From the NCBI RefSeq assembly GCF_017743935.1, contig NZ_JAGHRE010000002.1:124001-188000 (forward strand): DNA of 64,000 nucleotides. Reading direction: 5' to 3'. Positions 1-8,279 of this stretch are shown here, in pieces. The notes below the pieces were generated by a model, which did not search any database, was not told the DNA's origin, and saw nothing but the letters and a program-made list of their open reading frames with translations. Numbering within the stretch: the stretch's first letter is position 1; the number at the start of each line of letters is the position of its first letter. The stretch comes from Tropicibacter sp. R16_0 (lineage in GTDB: Bacteria > Pseudomonadota > Alphaproteobacteria > Rhodobacterales > Rhodobacteraceae). Both the position numbers and the translations under genes were made by a program.

Positions 1-437
1 ATACCACCCCAGCAGACGCCAAAGGTGGACTGAACGTTGGTCTGGGTCCAATCCATTACCTCACGCAGTTCGTCCCAATAGGTGACGGCGTCAAACTCCA
101 GATGCTCGATCGGCGCACCGGTGATGATCAGCCCATCGAACTTCTGATCCTTGATCTCCTGGAAGGGATGATAAAACTCGACCATATGTTCGGCGGCCGT
201 ATTGCGGGTGCGGTGCTCGGACATGCGGATCAAGCTCAGGTCGATCTGCAGCGGTGTGGCACCGATCAGACGCGCGAACTGGTTCTCGGTCTGGATCTTC
301 TTGGGCATCAGATTGAGCAGACCGATACGCAACGGGCGAATGTCCTGACGTGCCGCCTGATCCGGCGACATGACCATGACACCCTCTTTGGTGAGGACAT
401 CATAGGCGGGCAGGTCGGAAGGGATCTTGATAGGCAT
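1..437 (-). CDS. metA: Homoserine O-acetyltransferase MetA, 5' part (cut by window edge)
   Basis: First step committed to methionine: acylation of homoserine. The first 145 residues are present, beginning [15 protein letters not shown], with the family landmarks LNLMPKK (about 41-47), [10 protein letters not shown] (100-109) and the nucleophile in VCWGG. Cys142 falls exactly at the catalytic position of the family. Residue 111 is Glu; from published work on MetA, Glu111 goes with acetyl-CoA and Gly111 (as in E. coli) with succinyl-CoA, so this is best called an acetyltransferase. It lies 37 nt downstream of the ATPase gene on the same strand and could be cotranscribed with it. The C-terminal half, with the rest of the triad, lies outside the window. 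Confidence 0.93.
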   Translation of the reverse strand, partial: MPIKIPSDLPAYDVLTKEGVMVMSPDQAARQDIRPLRIGLLNLMPKKIQTENQFARLIGATPLQIDLSLIRMSEHRTRNTAAEHMVEFYHPFQEIKDQKFDGLIITGAPIEHLEFDAVTYWDELREVMDWTQTNVQSTFGVCWGG

Positions 438-474
438 CGTTTCAGCTTTTTTCGTTGCGGATGAATAGGGGAAC

Positions 475-1347
475 CTAGGGGGTCTGGCCTTTGGTCTCAA
501 GGGCTTGCGCAATCACATCCTCGAAATCGGATGCATCGCGTACGGCACCAATCTGGTCAGCGGTTACCGTCACGCCCCAGTTGCGGGCCATCGCCTCGTA
601 CCTGGGTTGCCGGTGCGCCAGTGCCTGGGCATAGGTCCAGCGGATGAAGGCATCGGGATCAACCTCATCTGGGCCGCAGTTCTGCTCGGCCAGGTATTGG
701 TCCCAGACGCGGGTCAAAAAGGCGGGTTGATACGACATCGGCTTGGGCGCCTTGTCGAACCGACGGATCAATTCCTCGGTGTGGGCCTCGTCGCCTTTGA
801 GCCAGATCATCAAGGTATGTTTTGACAGCTCGGACAAAAGCGGATCGTCCGGGTTATCGGCATCGACCCATTCACAGATCGAACCGCCGGTGTCGCAGAT
901 GAAATGCGGATAGCCATAAAGGCGCTCGGCCCGGTCACTGAAATACTCGGTGTCCAGCAACGCATGGGTTTCGGCCAGGCGGAACTGCTCCTGCCGACGT
1001 TGGTATTCGTCGATGGGCAATCCGCCCTTGGCGGGATCCCCCGGTTTGCCCAGATAGGTGGCTACTGGCGTCAGGTTCTCGAAAGAAATGTTCGAGCCGA
1101 TATAGATCGAATCGGACAGCAGCAGGTCACGCAAAAACGGCACCTTCATCGCCTCGGCCTTGGCGTTGTCGGTGATGTATTCCCCCATGTAACGGGTGCC
1201 GATGCGGTAATCGATCGAGTAATGGAACCAGTCGCCCGTATCGCGCAGGATGTTCGAGACATAGGTCTTGCCCAGCCCCGACATGCCAAAAAACAGCACC
1301 TTCTTGCGCGTCGCCGCGCGCCAGTCCTGAGCCGAGCCGTAAATCAT
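475..1347 (-). CDS. P-loop ATPase of unknown role
   Basis: 290-residue soluble protein with a clear Walker A motif GMSGLGKT at residues 21-28, preceded by the hydrophobic strand KKVLFFG. The middle holds [13 protein letters not shown], which may be the Walker B-like or acceptor region. The fold looks like a small nucleotide kinase or ATPase and I cannot name a substrate. There is no signal peptide or membrane segment. It is followed 37 nt later by metA on the same strand. Proteins of this kind are usually annotated simply as ATPase in Rhodobacterales (recollection). Confidence 0.75.
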   Translation of the reverse strand: MIYGSAQDWRAATRKKVLFFGMSGLGKTYVSNILRDTGDWFHYSIDYRIGTRYMGEYITDNAKAEAMKVPFLRDLLLSDSIYIGSNISFENLTPVATYLGKPGDPAKGGLPIDEYQRRQEQFRLAETHALLDTEYFSDRAERLYGYPHFICDTGGSICEWVDADNPDDPLLSELSKHTLMIWLKGDEAHTEELIRRFDKAPKPMSYQPAFLTRVWDQYLAEQNCGPDEVDPDAFIRWTYAQALAHRQPRYEAMARNWGVTVTADQIGAVRDASDFEDVIAQALETKGQTP

Positions 1348-1406
1348 GTCCCGCTGTCCATCGTCCTAAGTCGTTGCGCCCTTGCTAGAGTGCAGGGCAG
1401 GCAGGG

Positions 1407-2309
1407 TCAATTGCGTGGGCGTCCAATTGTTCCATTCAGGATCAACAGACCCACTGCCAGCAGAGCAAACCCCACATAGGCCTGCGGCATCAACGCCTCG
1501 TCCCGCACATAGGCCCCCAGAACGATGGCAACGGGCGGGATCAACAGCGTGACCAGCATCAGGTTGCCGCTGCCTGCCATTGCCAGCACACGATAATAGA
1601 GCAGATAGGCCCCGGCGGTGGCGACGATGGCGTAGTATCCGATGGCAGCCCAAGTGTCGGCTTGCAGCGACAAGGAGATCGGGCCGTCAATCAGCAACGC
1701 GGCTGGCAACAAGACGATGGTTGATCCGGTCAGCATGCCTGCCGCCGCCACCTGTGGGGGCAGATCGCCTAATTTGGCGCGGGCCCAGGCGCCGGCAAGT
1801 GCATAGGAAAAAGTTCCTGCAATAATGGCAAGTTGCGCGATGCTTTGAATGTTGAAGGTGGTAAAGTTCTGCAAGCCGATGGCCACGGCGACCCCCAGAA
1901 AGCCCAATCCCACACCAATGATCTTGCGCGCGGTCAACCGCTCGTCGGCAAAGACCGCAGCCGCCACCAGAACACCAAAGATCGCCGTGGCCGCGTTCAG
2001 GATCGAGGTCAGGCCCGTCTCGATATAAAGCTGCCCCCAGGCCATCAGGCCAAAGGGGATCACATTGTTCAAAAGTCCCATCACCAGAAATGCCCCCCAC
2101 ACGCGCGGCGCGCGCGGGATGGGCAGGCGCATGGCAAAGATGACGCCCCACAGGACAATCATCGCCCAGCCTGTGCGATGCAGCACCGAGGTGATCACCG
2201 GAACTTCGTCCAGGGCCACGCGGATGGCCAAAAAGGAACCGCCCCAGATCAGGGCCAGCAGGAACAACTCGGCCCAGGCGCGGGCGGACATGGTTTTTTG
2301 ATCGGTCAT
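1407..2309 (-). CDS. EamA/DMT-family inner-membrane transporter
   Basis: About 300 residues with ten hydrophobic segments in two homologous halves, typical of drug/metabolite exporters. The first half opens ELFLLALIWGGSFLAIRVAL and carries the usual FxxxxLxNNVIPFGLMAWGQ stretch; the second half includes AYLLYYRVLAMAG. The substrate cannot be told from sequence. The ATG at 2309 gives a normal N-terminus (MTDQKTMSARAWAE). A GTG nine bases upstream (2318) has a better ribosome site, AAAGG with 5-nt spacing, so the true start may be there. A second, diverged EamA gene lies at 3627-4502, separated by the FadL-type gene. Confidence 0.85.
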   Translation of the reverse strand: MTDQKTMSARAWAELFLLALIWGGSFLAIRVALDEVPVITSVLHRTGWAMIVLWGVIFAMRLPIPRAPRVWGAFLVMGLLNNVIPFGLMAWGQLYIETGLTSILNAATAIFGVLVAAAVFADERLTARKIIGVGLGFLGVAVAIGLQNFTTFNIQSIAQLAIIAGTFSYALAGAWARAKLGDLPPQVAAAGMLTGSTIVLLPAALLIDGPISLSLQADTWAAIGYYAIVATAGAYLLYYRVLAMAGSGNLMLVTLLIPPVAIVLGAYVRDEALMPQAYVGFALLAVGLLILNGTIGRPRN

Positions 2310-2375
2310 GTCGGCCACATTGACCTTTCGCAAGCTTCGGTGCGACCCGAAACTTGCGCTTTTGGAGGGCGATGA

Positions 2376-3491
2376 TCAATTCAAGGCATAGGTCACTTGC
2401 AACCCGACACTCCACGCGCTGTTGCCCGTGAAGCGCGCGCCGTTGTTGGTGATCGCGTCGCCCAGATCGGTGTAGCGCACGCCGCCCGTGATCTTGGCCT
2501 TCTCCAGGGAATAGGTGCCGCCCAAACCCACGCTCCAGAACCCGTCCGTCGGGCCCAGATCCGATTGGGTCGACCTGGTCGAGGCTTCATATCCAAGGGT
2601 CAAGGCGCCGGAAAACGCCTCGCTGAATTTGCGTCCAATGCCAAGGGTATAGGTGAACGTGTCGTCGTCGTAGTCCACCAGGTTGTTGCCTGACGGAAAG
2701 TTTGGCGGGTTGTAGACCAATTGCGGCCAGTCCACCCAACGGACGCTGCCAAACAGCAACGTGTCGGGGGCGATACCGGTCTGAAAGTCCAGGTTGACGG
2801 ACTGCGGCGTTTCAATGGTCGAAGATGACGGCAATGTCACCAGGGTACCTGCCGGAACAGGGGGCGGCGGGTTCAGGCTTTCACTTTGCGAGAGGGTGTG
2901 TTCGATGGCCGAGTTATAGGTCAGCGCTACACGGGCCGCGATGTCCGGTCGCTCCCATGCGACACCCAGAACATAGCCGAAGTCCACCGGCGCATTCGTG
3001 GTCACGCTATAGCCCGCGGCGGCAGGGGCCGAGATGGTGGCCTGCGCGCGTTGCCCCCGTATGCCGCCAATTGCGCTGAACCCGTTGTCGAATTTGTAAC
3101 GCAGCAGCGCGGTCAAGGCCTGCGTGCTTGCGTCCGCCTGCAACACTCCAGTTCTGCCGCCAGGTATCGGGTTCTGTGACAGCGGGTAGGCGGCTGAATA
3201 GGTGACATCGGCGCCAAAGGGTTCGTCATAGATCAGGGCAAAGTCCAGCCGGTCGGACAGGCTGCGTTTGTATGCCAGATGCGGGGTGAAAAAGCTGTGC
3301 GCGATATCGCCTGAGGAAGCTCCACCCAAGGATCCGCTGACGCTTGGGTCAGTGAACCCCAGCCGGAATTGGACGACTTCGCCCTCTTCAAACAGGATGT
3401 TGATGCCTTGGCCGGATCTGTCCAGACCGGCGGCCTGCGCGCCTGTCGACAGGGCGCACAAAGCCAGCACACCCGAAAGTGCGTTTTTCAT
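2376..3491 (-). CDS. FadL/OmpP1/TodX-type outer membrane transport protein
   Basis: 371-residue outer-membrane beta-barrel of the FadL family, which takes up long-chain fatty acids or other hydrophobic compounds. The start at 3491 is fixed by a strong GAGGAGAG ribosome site just upstream and by the signal peptide MKNALSGVLALCALSTGAQA, cleaved before AGLDRSG. The mature N-terminus GLDRSGQGINILFEEG is the plug region of this family. The rest alternates short polar and hydrophobic strands and ends with an aromatic/hydrophobic strand (VGLQVTYALN). Length is slightly short for FadL (about 420). No fatty-acid genes are adjacent. Confidence 0.85.
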   Translation of the reverse strand: MKNALSGVLALCALSTGAQAAGLDRSGQGINILFEEGEVVQFRLGFTDPSVSGSLGGASSGDIAHSFFTPHLAYKRSLSDRLDFALIYDEPFGADVTYSAAYPLSQNPIPGGRTGVLQADASTQALTALLRYKFDNGFSAIGGIRGQRAQATISAPAAAGYSVTTNAPVDFGYVLGVAWERPDIAARVALTYNSAIEHTLSQSESLNPPPPVPAGTLVTLPSSSTIETPQSVNLDFQTGIAPDTLLFGSVRWVDWPQLVYNPPNFPSGNNLVDYDDDTFTYTLGIGRKFSEAFSGALTLGYEASTRSTQSDLGPTDGFWSVGLGGTYSLEKAKITGGVRYTDLGDAITNNGARFTGNSAWSVGLQVTYALN

Positions 3492-3508
3492 GTTGTCTCT
3501 CCTCGATG

Positions 3509-3539
3509 GGCCCGCGGTGAGTGAGTGAGAATGCGGGCC
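3509..3539 (-). promoter_or_regulatory. GC-rich hairpin in the 5' leader of the FadL-type gene
   Basis: GGCCCGC at 3509-3515 pairs with GCGGGCC at 3533-3539 around a 17-nt loop containing three TGAG units. It sits just upstream of the ribosome site of the FadL-type gene. It may modulate translation or mRNA stability; no known family is recognised. Confidence 0.35.
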
Positions 3540-3626
3540 GTCCCTTGACAATGCATCGAGCGTATAAAGGGGGCGGATCGGGTCAATTGATGACCCGTGG
3601 TCACTTCTCATAGCTGTGACAAGGCG

Positions 3627-4502
3627 TTACCGGGGGCGACGGGTCTCGCCATAGATGTTCAGGTAGTTGCCGCCAAAGATCACCGCGGCCCCCACCAGCA
3701 CCCACAGGTCCAGCGGCTCGCCGTACATCAGCATCCCGATGATTGCGATGACCGGCAGGCGAACAAAGTCGAACGGGACAACAACCGTGGCAGGGGCAAT
3801 CGCCAGCGCATTGGTGATGCAGAAATGTGCCAACAGCCCGGCCAAGCCGATCACCACCAGCCATGGGGCGGTCTGGGCGTCGGGCAGCGCGATGTCACCG
3901 TCAAAGCCAGACGCCAGCAAGCCCAGCCCCAGCTGGATCACCGTCAGCCAGAACAGGATACAGCCGATGGCCTCGGTTTTGGTCAGGTGCTTGGTGGTCA
4001 TTATGGTGAAGGCAAAGAAGATGGCCGAGCTTGCGGCGGCGATCAGGCCGGGGCTGATGGTCTCGGGGCTGGGACGGGCCACGATCAGGATGCCTGCAAA
4101 GCCAAGGATAGCCGCCCAGACCCGGATCTGCGTCAGCCGTTCACCCAGAACAAGCGGCGACAGCACGATGACCCACAGCGGCGTCGTGAACTCCAACGCA
4201 AAGACCTGCGCCAGCGGGATCACCGTGACGGCATAGAACCACAGGTTCTGGCCGGTAAAATGCGCCGCGTTGCGAAACAACTGCAATCCCATCGACCTGG
4301 TGGTGACCTGTGCCCAGTTGCGCGTGGCCGTCAGCACAAGAACGACGATCACCACGCCCACCAGGCTGCGGTACATCATCGTCTCAAACGTATCGAGCGC
4401 GATGGACACCTCGCGCCCGGCAACGGCCATGGCCGAGAACGATCCGATGGCACCGGTCATCCAAAGCGCTGCTTTGGCGATCTGAGTGGGGGGCTGCTCC
4501 AT
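3627..4502 (-). CDS. EamA/DMT-family inner-membrane transporter
   Basis: 291 residues from the ATG at 4502 (MEQPPTQIAKAALWMTGA), ten predicted membrane segments, two EamA domains. Recognisable stretches are FRNAAHFTGQNLWFYAVTVI and VFALEFTTPLWVIVLSPLVLGE in the first half and FDFVRLPVIAIIGMLMYGE in the second, typical of the RarD/YdcZ-like EamA exporters common in roseobacters. The reading frame is open to 4544, but the extra residues (MRVDGTCAFSVRVR) are polar and unlike the family, so the internal ATG is preferred. Substrate unknown. Confidence 0.85.
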   Translation of the reverse strand: MEQPPTQIAKAALWMTGAIGSFSAMAVAGREVSIALDTFETMMYRSLVGVVIVVLVLTATRNWAQVTTRSMGLQLFRNAAHFTGQNLWFYAVTVIPLAQVFALEFTTPLWVIVLSPLVLGERLTQIRVWAAILGFAGILIVARPSPETISPGLIAAASSAIFFAFTIMTTKHLTKTEAIGCILFWLTVIQLGLGLLASGFDGDIALPDAQTAPWLVVIGLAGLLAHFCITNALAIAPATVVVPFDFVRLPVIAIIGMLMYGEPLDLWVLVGAAVIFGGNYLNIYGETRRPR

Positions 4503-4624
4503 GCGCACACGAACGCTGAATGCGCACGTCCCGTCAACCCGCATTGTTCACTTATCAACCACTTGTTTCAGTCCGCGACTTGGATACAGTCAGGGCAGTT
4601 GACGATTAATTTGTTGGAGAACCC

Positions 4625-5020
4625 ATGTACAAAGTTGTTTTTGGCGCTGCCTTTGCGGCATTGCTTTCCACACCCGCTGCAGCCGAGTTCAAGTTTTCAT
4701 TCGATTGGTCGGGGCTCAAGCTCTGCACCACCGGCAGCCCCAACACGGTGGCCAATCCGCGGTTCAAGGTTTCGGGTCTACCTGCGGGCACCACGGCGGT
4801 GCAATTCAAGCTCAAGGATCTGGACGTGCCCGGCTACAACCACGGCGGCGGCTGGGTTAAGATCAGCCAAGATGGGACGGTTCCGGCCAACAGCTTCAAA
4901 TACAAAAGCCCGTGCCCGCCAAATGGCAAACACACCTACGAATGGACCGCCACCGCGCGCACAAAGAAAGGCGGCAAAAAACTTGCCGTGGCCAAGGCGC
5001 GCCGCAAATATCCGGAATAA
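4625..5020 (+). CDS. Secreted PEBP/YbhB-like small protein
   Basis: 131 residues with a clear signal peptide (MYKVVFGAAFAALLSTPAAA, cleaved before EFKFSF) and a GGAG ribosome site. The mature part resembles a trimmed phosphatidylethanolamine-binding-protein (YbhB/YbcL) fold: LKDLDVPGYNHGGGWV is the ligand-pocket strand and SPCPPNGKHTYEWTATA the conserved PPxGxHxY segment. Two Cys (in LCTTG and PCPPN) could form a disulphide in the periplasm. It ends in a basic tail (KKGGKKLAVAKARRKYPE). It precedes a second secreted protein by 64 nt on the same strand. Ligand unknown. Confidence 0.72.
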   Translation: MYKVVFGAAFAALLSTPAAAEFKFSFDWSGLKLCTTGSPNTVANPRFKVSGLPAGTTAVQFKLKDLDVPGYNHGGGWVKISQDGTVPANSFKYKSPCPPNGKHTYEWTATARTKKGGKKLAVAKARRKYPE

Positions 5021-5084
5021 CCGGTTACCTTTCCGCTCCACACTTGGGTCACCGGTGACCTGTTTGCCGAGAGGAGGGAGAAGT

Positions 5085-6008
5085 ATGAGAACGATGGAAA
5101 AACGCGCGACATGGGCCAATGTCCTGTCGCGGGGTATAGCCGCTTCCCTGCTGATTGCATCTGGAACAGGCGTTGTTGCACAGGAGGTTTCCAACCGTGA
5201 CCTAACCGACACCACCGCCAATATCGGCTTGCCACGGTCGTCGAATGGCGTGACGGCCGAGTTGCTGTCCGCATTCCATGGCCTCGACTCATTGCCCCTG
5301 ATCGCCAACGCGATTTGTCGCGGTGGATGGCGGAAGGGTGGCATGCCCGTCATCTTGTCCACCGAGGTTGATCTGGACACATTGCAGGCCGGTGATTTCC
5401 GGGTCACGCGGCAATCCGGCGAAACCGGCCCCTTGCACTGTGCCTCTGTCCTGCCTGCGGTTGATCCGGGAGAGTTGCGGACCGTGCTGTTGATCGGTGA
5501 TCTGGGCCCATCTGACAGCGATCCGCCTGTCACGGTCGAGGTGGTCGGACATCTGCATTCGATAGACGGAACCTTGGACTACCAAGGCGCGCAGGTCGCA
5601 GTTACCCCGCTTGCGGACGGCCCATCACTGGTGCTGGCCCAAACGGTCACGGACTGGACCCTGGTGGGCGAACTTGGCCCCCGCCGTGTGCGTGGCAGCC
5701 TGTGCCCCAAGGGCACCGTGTCAGCAGTTCGTGTGACGTGGGCAGGTGGCGTGACCCTGGCCAATGGGGATGAACCGGGCGAGGCCGAGCGTCTGCTTTA
5801 CCGGGTGACCGTGGCAGATGACGCAGGGGCGCAACGCGACATCGCGCCAGCCGCCCTTGCTGACCTTGGGGACGGCGACAACAATCACATGCTGTGCCTG
5901 GATACGTCCGATCGCGCCCTGTCTGTCTCTTTTCCGGCTGGAATTCTTGTGGATCCAAACAAGGATCTGAACCCGGCAACAACAGTAGAAGTGGACGGCT
6001 CCAATTGA
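5085..6008 (+). CDS. Exported protein of unknown function
   Basis: 307 residues. The start is set by the strong site AGGAGGGAG just upstream of the ATG at 5085, followed by a signal-like N-terminus (MRTMEKRATWANVLSRGIAA then SLLIASGTGVVAQ). The mature protein is acidic and rich in Val, Asp and Gly with beta-strand-like segments and four Cys (AICRGG, HCASV, SLCPK, MLCLD) that could form two disulphides. I do not recognise a family. The frame stays open far upstream (to 3597), but that part is antisense to the EamA gene and not coding. A bidirectional terminator begins inside its stop codon region. Confidence 0.7.
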   Translation: MRTMEKRATWANVLSRGIAASLLIASGTGVVAQEVSNRDLTDTTANIGLPRSSNGVTAELLSAFHGLDSLPLIANAICRGGWRKGGMPVILSTEVDLDTLQAGDFRVTRQSGETGPLHCASVLPAVDPGELRTVLLIGDLGPSDSDPPVTVEVVGHLHSIDGTLDYQGAQVAVTPLADGPSLVLAQTVTDWTLVGELGPRRVRGSLCPKGTVSAVRVTWAGGVTLANGDEPGEAERLLYRVTVADDAGAQRDIAPAALADLGDGDNNHMLCLDTSDRALSVSFPAGILVDPNKDLNPATTVEVDGSN

Positions 6009-6040
6009 AAAAGCCGGATCACACTGGTGATCCGGCTTTT
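6009..6040. terminator. Bidirectional intrinsic terminator
   Basis: AAAAGCCGGATCAC at 6009-6022 pairs perfectly with GTGATCCGGCTTTT at 6027-6040 around a 4-base loop. The A run on one side and T run on the other let it serve both the exported-protein gene ending at 6008 (+) and guaA ending at 6065 (-). Confidence 0.88.
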
Positions 6041-6064
6041 GATGTCAGCGCAGTTTGACCTGCA

Positions 6065-7624
6065 TCATTCCCATTCGATGGTGCCCGGAGGCTTCGAGGT
6101 GATGTCATAGGTGCAGCGGTTGATGCCCTTGACCTCGTTGATGATCCGGGTGGCGGTTTCACCCAGGAATTCATGGCTAAACGGATAGTAATCCGCTGTC
6201 ATGCCATCCACGGAGGTCACCGCGCGCAGGGCGCAGGCATAGTCATAGGTGCGGCCATCGCCCATCACGCCGACGGTGCGCACCGGCAGGATCGCCACAA
6301 AGGCCTGCCAGATGTCGTCATACAGGCCATGTTTGCGGATCTGGTCGATATAGATCGCATCCGCCTCGCGCAGGATTTCCAGCTTTTCGCGGGTGATCTC
6401 GCCAGGGCAGCGAATGGCCAGACCCGGTCCGGGGAAGGGGTGGCGGCCAATGAACGACTGCGGCAGACCTAGCTCGCGGCCAAGCGCGCGGACCTCGTCC
6501 TTGAACAGCTCGCGCAGCGGCTCGACCAGCTTCAGGCCCATTTTTTCCGGCAGACCGCCGACATTGTGGTGCGACTTGATCGTCACCGAAGGCCCGCCCG
6601 AGAAGGACACCGATTCGATCACATCCGGGTACAGCGTGCCCTGGGCCAGGAATTCGGCGCCTTCGATGGTGTCGGCGTGTTTCTGGAACACGTCGATGAA
6701 CAGCTTGCCGATGATCTTGCGCTTGGTTTCCGGGTCCGATTGCCCGTCCAACTCGCCCAGGAACAACTCGGACTCGTCCGCGTGGATCAGCTGGATGTTA
6801 TAATTGTCGCGGAACATGCCGACGACCTCTTCGGCCTCGTTCTTGCGCAGCAGGCCATGATCGACAAACACACAGGTCAGCTGATCACCGATCGCTTCGT
6901 GGATCAGGATCGCCGCGACCGAGCTGTCGACGCCGCCCGACAGGCCGCAGATGACCTTTTTGTCGCCCACCTGATCACGGATCGCCTGGATCATCTGCTC
7001 GCGATAAGCCCCCATGGTCCAATCGCCCGAGAAGCCCGCCAGTTTGACAAAATTCTCATACAGCTTTGCGCCATTGGGCGTGTGGTGCACCTCGGGGTGG
7101 AACTGCACCGCATAGAAATGGCGGCTTACATCAGCGGTGATCGCATAGGGCGCATTGGGCGAGGTGCCATAGACCTCAAACCCAGGGGCGATTTCGCTGA
7201 CGTGATCGCCGTGGCTCATCCAAACCTGCTCGTCACCCTCGGCGAACCAGCCATCCAGAATGTCCAGTGTGCTGTTGGGCGTGACATAAGCACGCCCAAA
7301 CTCGGCGGTGCCATGGCCACTTTCGACTTTGCCGCCCAGCTGGGTCATCATGGTCTGCTGACCATAGCAGATGCCCAGGATCGGCACACCATAGTCGAAA
7401 ATCTCTTGCGGGGCGCGCGGCGATCCTTCGCGGGTCACGCTGTCGGGGCCACCGGAAAAGATCACCGCCTTGGGCGCCATTTCGCGCACAAAGTCCATGG
7501 TGACATTCTGATAGGGGTGGATTTCGCAATAGACGTTCAGCTCGCGCAGGCGACGCGCAATAAGCTGCGTGACCTGGCTGCCAAAGTCGATGATCAAAAG
7601 GCGGTCGTGGGATGTCTGGCTCAT
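6065..7624 (-). CDS. guaA: GMP synthase (glutamine-hydrolysing)
   Basis: Converts XMP to GMP with ATP and glutamine in purine synthesis. 519 residues from [17 protein letters not shown], close to the usual 525. The class I amidotransferase domain has nucleophile Cys86 in GICYGQQ and His176/Glu178 in FHPEVHH. The ATP pyrophosphatase loop is SGGVDSS at 229-235. The C-terminal dimerisation domain ends [16 protein letters not shown], the canonical GuaA terminus. The frame extends 12 codons upstream, but the internal ATG matches the family start. Monocistronic, with a terminator just beyond its stop. Confidence 0.97.
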   Translation of the reverse strand: MSQTSHDRLLIIDFGSQVTQLIARRLRELNVYCEIHPYQNVTMDFVREMAPKAVIFSGGPDSVTREGSPRAPQEIFDYGVPILGICYGQQTMMTQLGGKVESGHGTAEFGRAYVTPNSTLDILDGWFAEGDEQVWMSHGDHVSEIAPGFEVYGTSPNAPYAITADVSRHFYAVQFHPEVHHTPNGAKLYENFVKLAGFSGDWTMGAYREQMIQAIRDQVGDKKVICGLSGGVDSSVAAILIHEAIGDQLTCVFVDHGLLRKNEAEEVVGMFRDNYNIQLIHADESELFLGELDGQSDPETKRKIIGKLFIDVFQKHADTIEGAEFLAQGTLYPDVIESVSFSGGPSVTIKSHHNVGGLPEKMGLKLVEPLRELFKDEVRALGRELGLPQSFIGRHPFPGPGLAIRCPGEITREKLEILREADAIYIDQIRKHGLYDDIWQAFVAILPVRTVGVMGDGRTYDYACALRAVTSVDGMTADYYPFSHEFLGETATRIINEVKGINRCTYDITSKPPGTIEWE

Positions 7625-7711
7625 GCGATGGCTCTTAGGTTGCAGCGGTGTTTTGTGCAAGTGTATTCAGGGAGCCCTGGGGCGAAATGAACACTGCAGA
7701 AGGGTTTGGAA

Positions 7712-8143
7712 ATGACCGTCTTGCGACCGGCACAGCCAGAGGATGTGGCTGCAATCGAAACCTGTCTGACCGCGGCCTATGCCAAGGCGCGGGCCGAGCT
7801 GTCGGACCTGCCGGATGTGACCGGGGGTATCGCCGCGGAGATCGCGGAGAACCTGGTGTTTGTTGCCGAAGACGACACAAGCGTGGTTGGGGTCATTGTC
7901 CTGGTGGTGCGCGACGACGTTTTGTTGATCGCCAACCTTGGCGTCGATCCGGCCCATTCAGGGCAGGGGGTCGGGGGGAGGTTGTTGGATCTGGCAGACC
8001 GCGAAGCGCGCAAAAGGCGCTGCCGCGAGCTGCGCCTGCGCACGCATGCAGGTCTGACAGCGACGCGCGCGATGTATCTGCATCTTGGCTGGAGCGAGAT
8101 CGCGCAATCCGGCAAAGTGATTTCGATGCGCAAACGGCTTTGA
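7712..8143 (+). CDS. GNAT-family N-acetyltransferase
   Basis: 143 residues starting at the ATG at 7712, 7 nt after AGAAGGG. Acetyl-CoA-binding motif A is clear: LGVDPAHSGQGVGGRLLDLAD (V-x-P-x-x-x-x-Q-G-x-G). It is followed by the C-terminal ATRAMYLHLGWSEIAQSG, the usual A-x-x-L-Y-x-x-x-G-F/W element. Transfers acetyl to an amine; the substrate cannot be predicted. Divergent from guaA with about 90 nt between them. Confidence 0.85.
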   Translation: MTVLRPAQPEDVAAIETCLTAAYAKARAELSDLPDVTGGIAAEIAENLVFVAEDDTSVVGVIVLVVRDDVLLIANLGVDPAHSGQGVGGRLLDLADREARKRRCRELRLRTHAGLTATRAMYLHLGWSEIAQSGKVISMRKRL

Positions 8144-8155
8144 TCCGTTCGGCCT

Positions 8156-8200
8156 GTCGCTTAGCCGATTTAAACATGTCGCTTTTACCTCTTAAGCGAC
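8156..8200. promoter_or_regulatory. Three GTCGCTT boxes upstream of the MttB-type gene
   Basis: GTCGCTTA at 8156-8163 and GTCGCTT at 8178-8184 are direct copies 22 bp apart, and TAAGCGAC at 8193-8200 is the inverted copy. The 8-bp arms of the first and last box match perfectly. Two direct copies at two helical turns plus one inverted copy look like a regulator's operator in the 136-bp gap before the methyltransferase gene. No regulator is adjacent. Confidence 0.45.
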
Positions 8201-8279
8201 GCTCCAGACAATCGGGCGGCACATCGGGTAGGGTAACAAGTGTACCAACGTGAACACTATCTATCCCGGGGATATTCCT

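Noticed and set aside
438-474. SAM-II riboswitch before metA
   Set aside because: The gap is only 37 nt with no recognisable pseudoknot core.
3597-5084. Long plus-strand open frame continuous with the exported-protein gene
   Set aside because: It is antisense to the EamA gene and runs through the PEBP-like gene in another frame; the AGGAGGGAG site and signal peptide at 5085 fix the real start.
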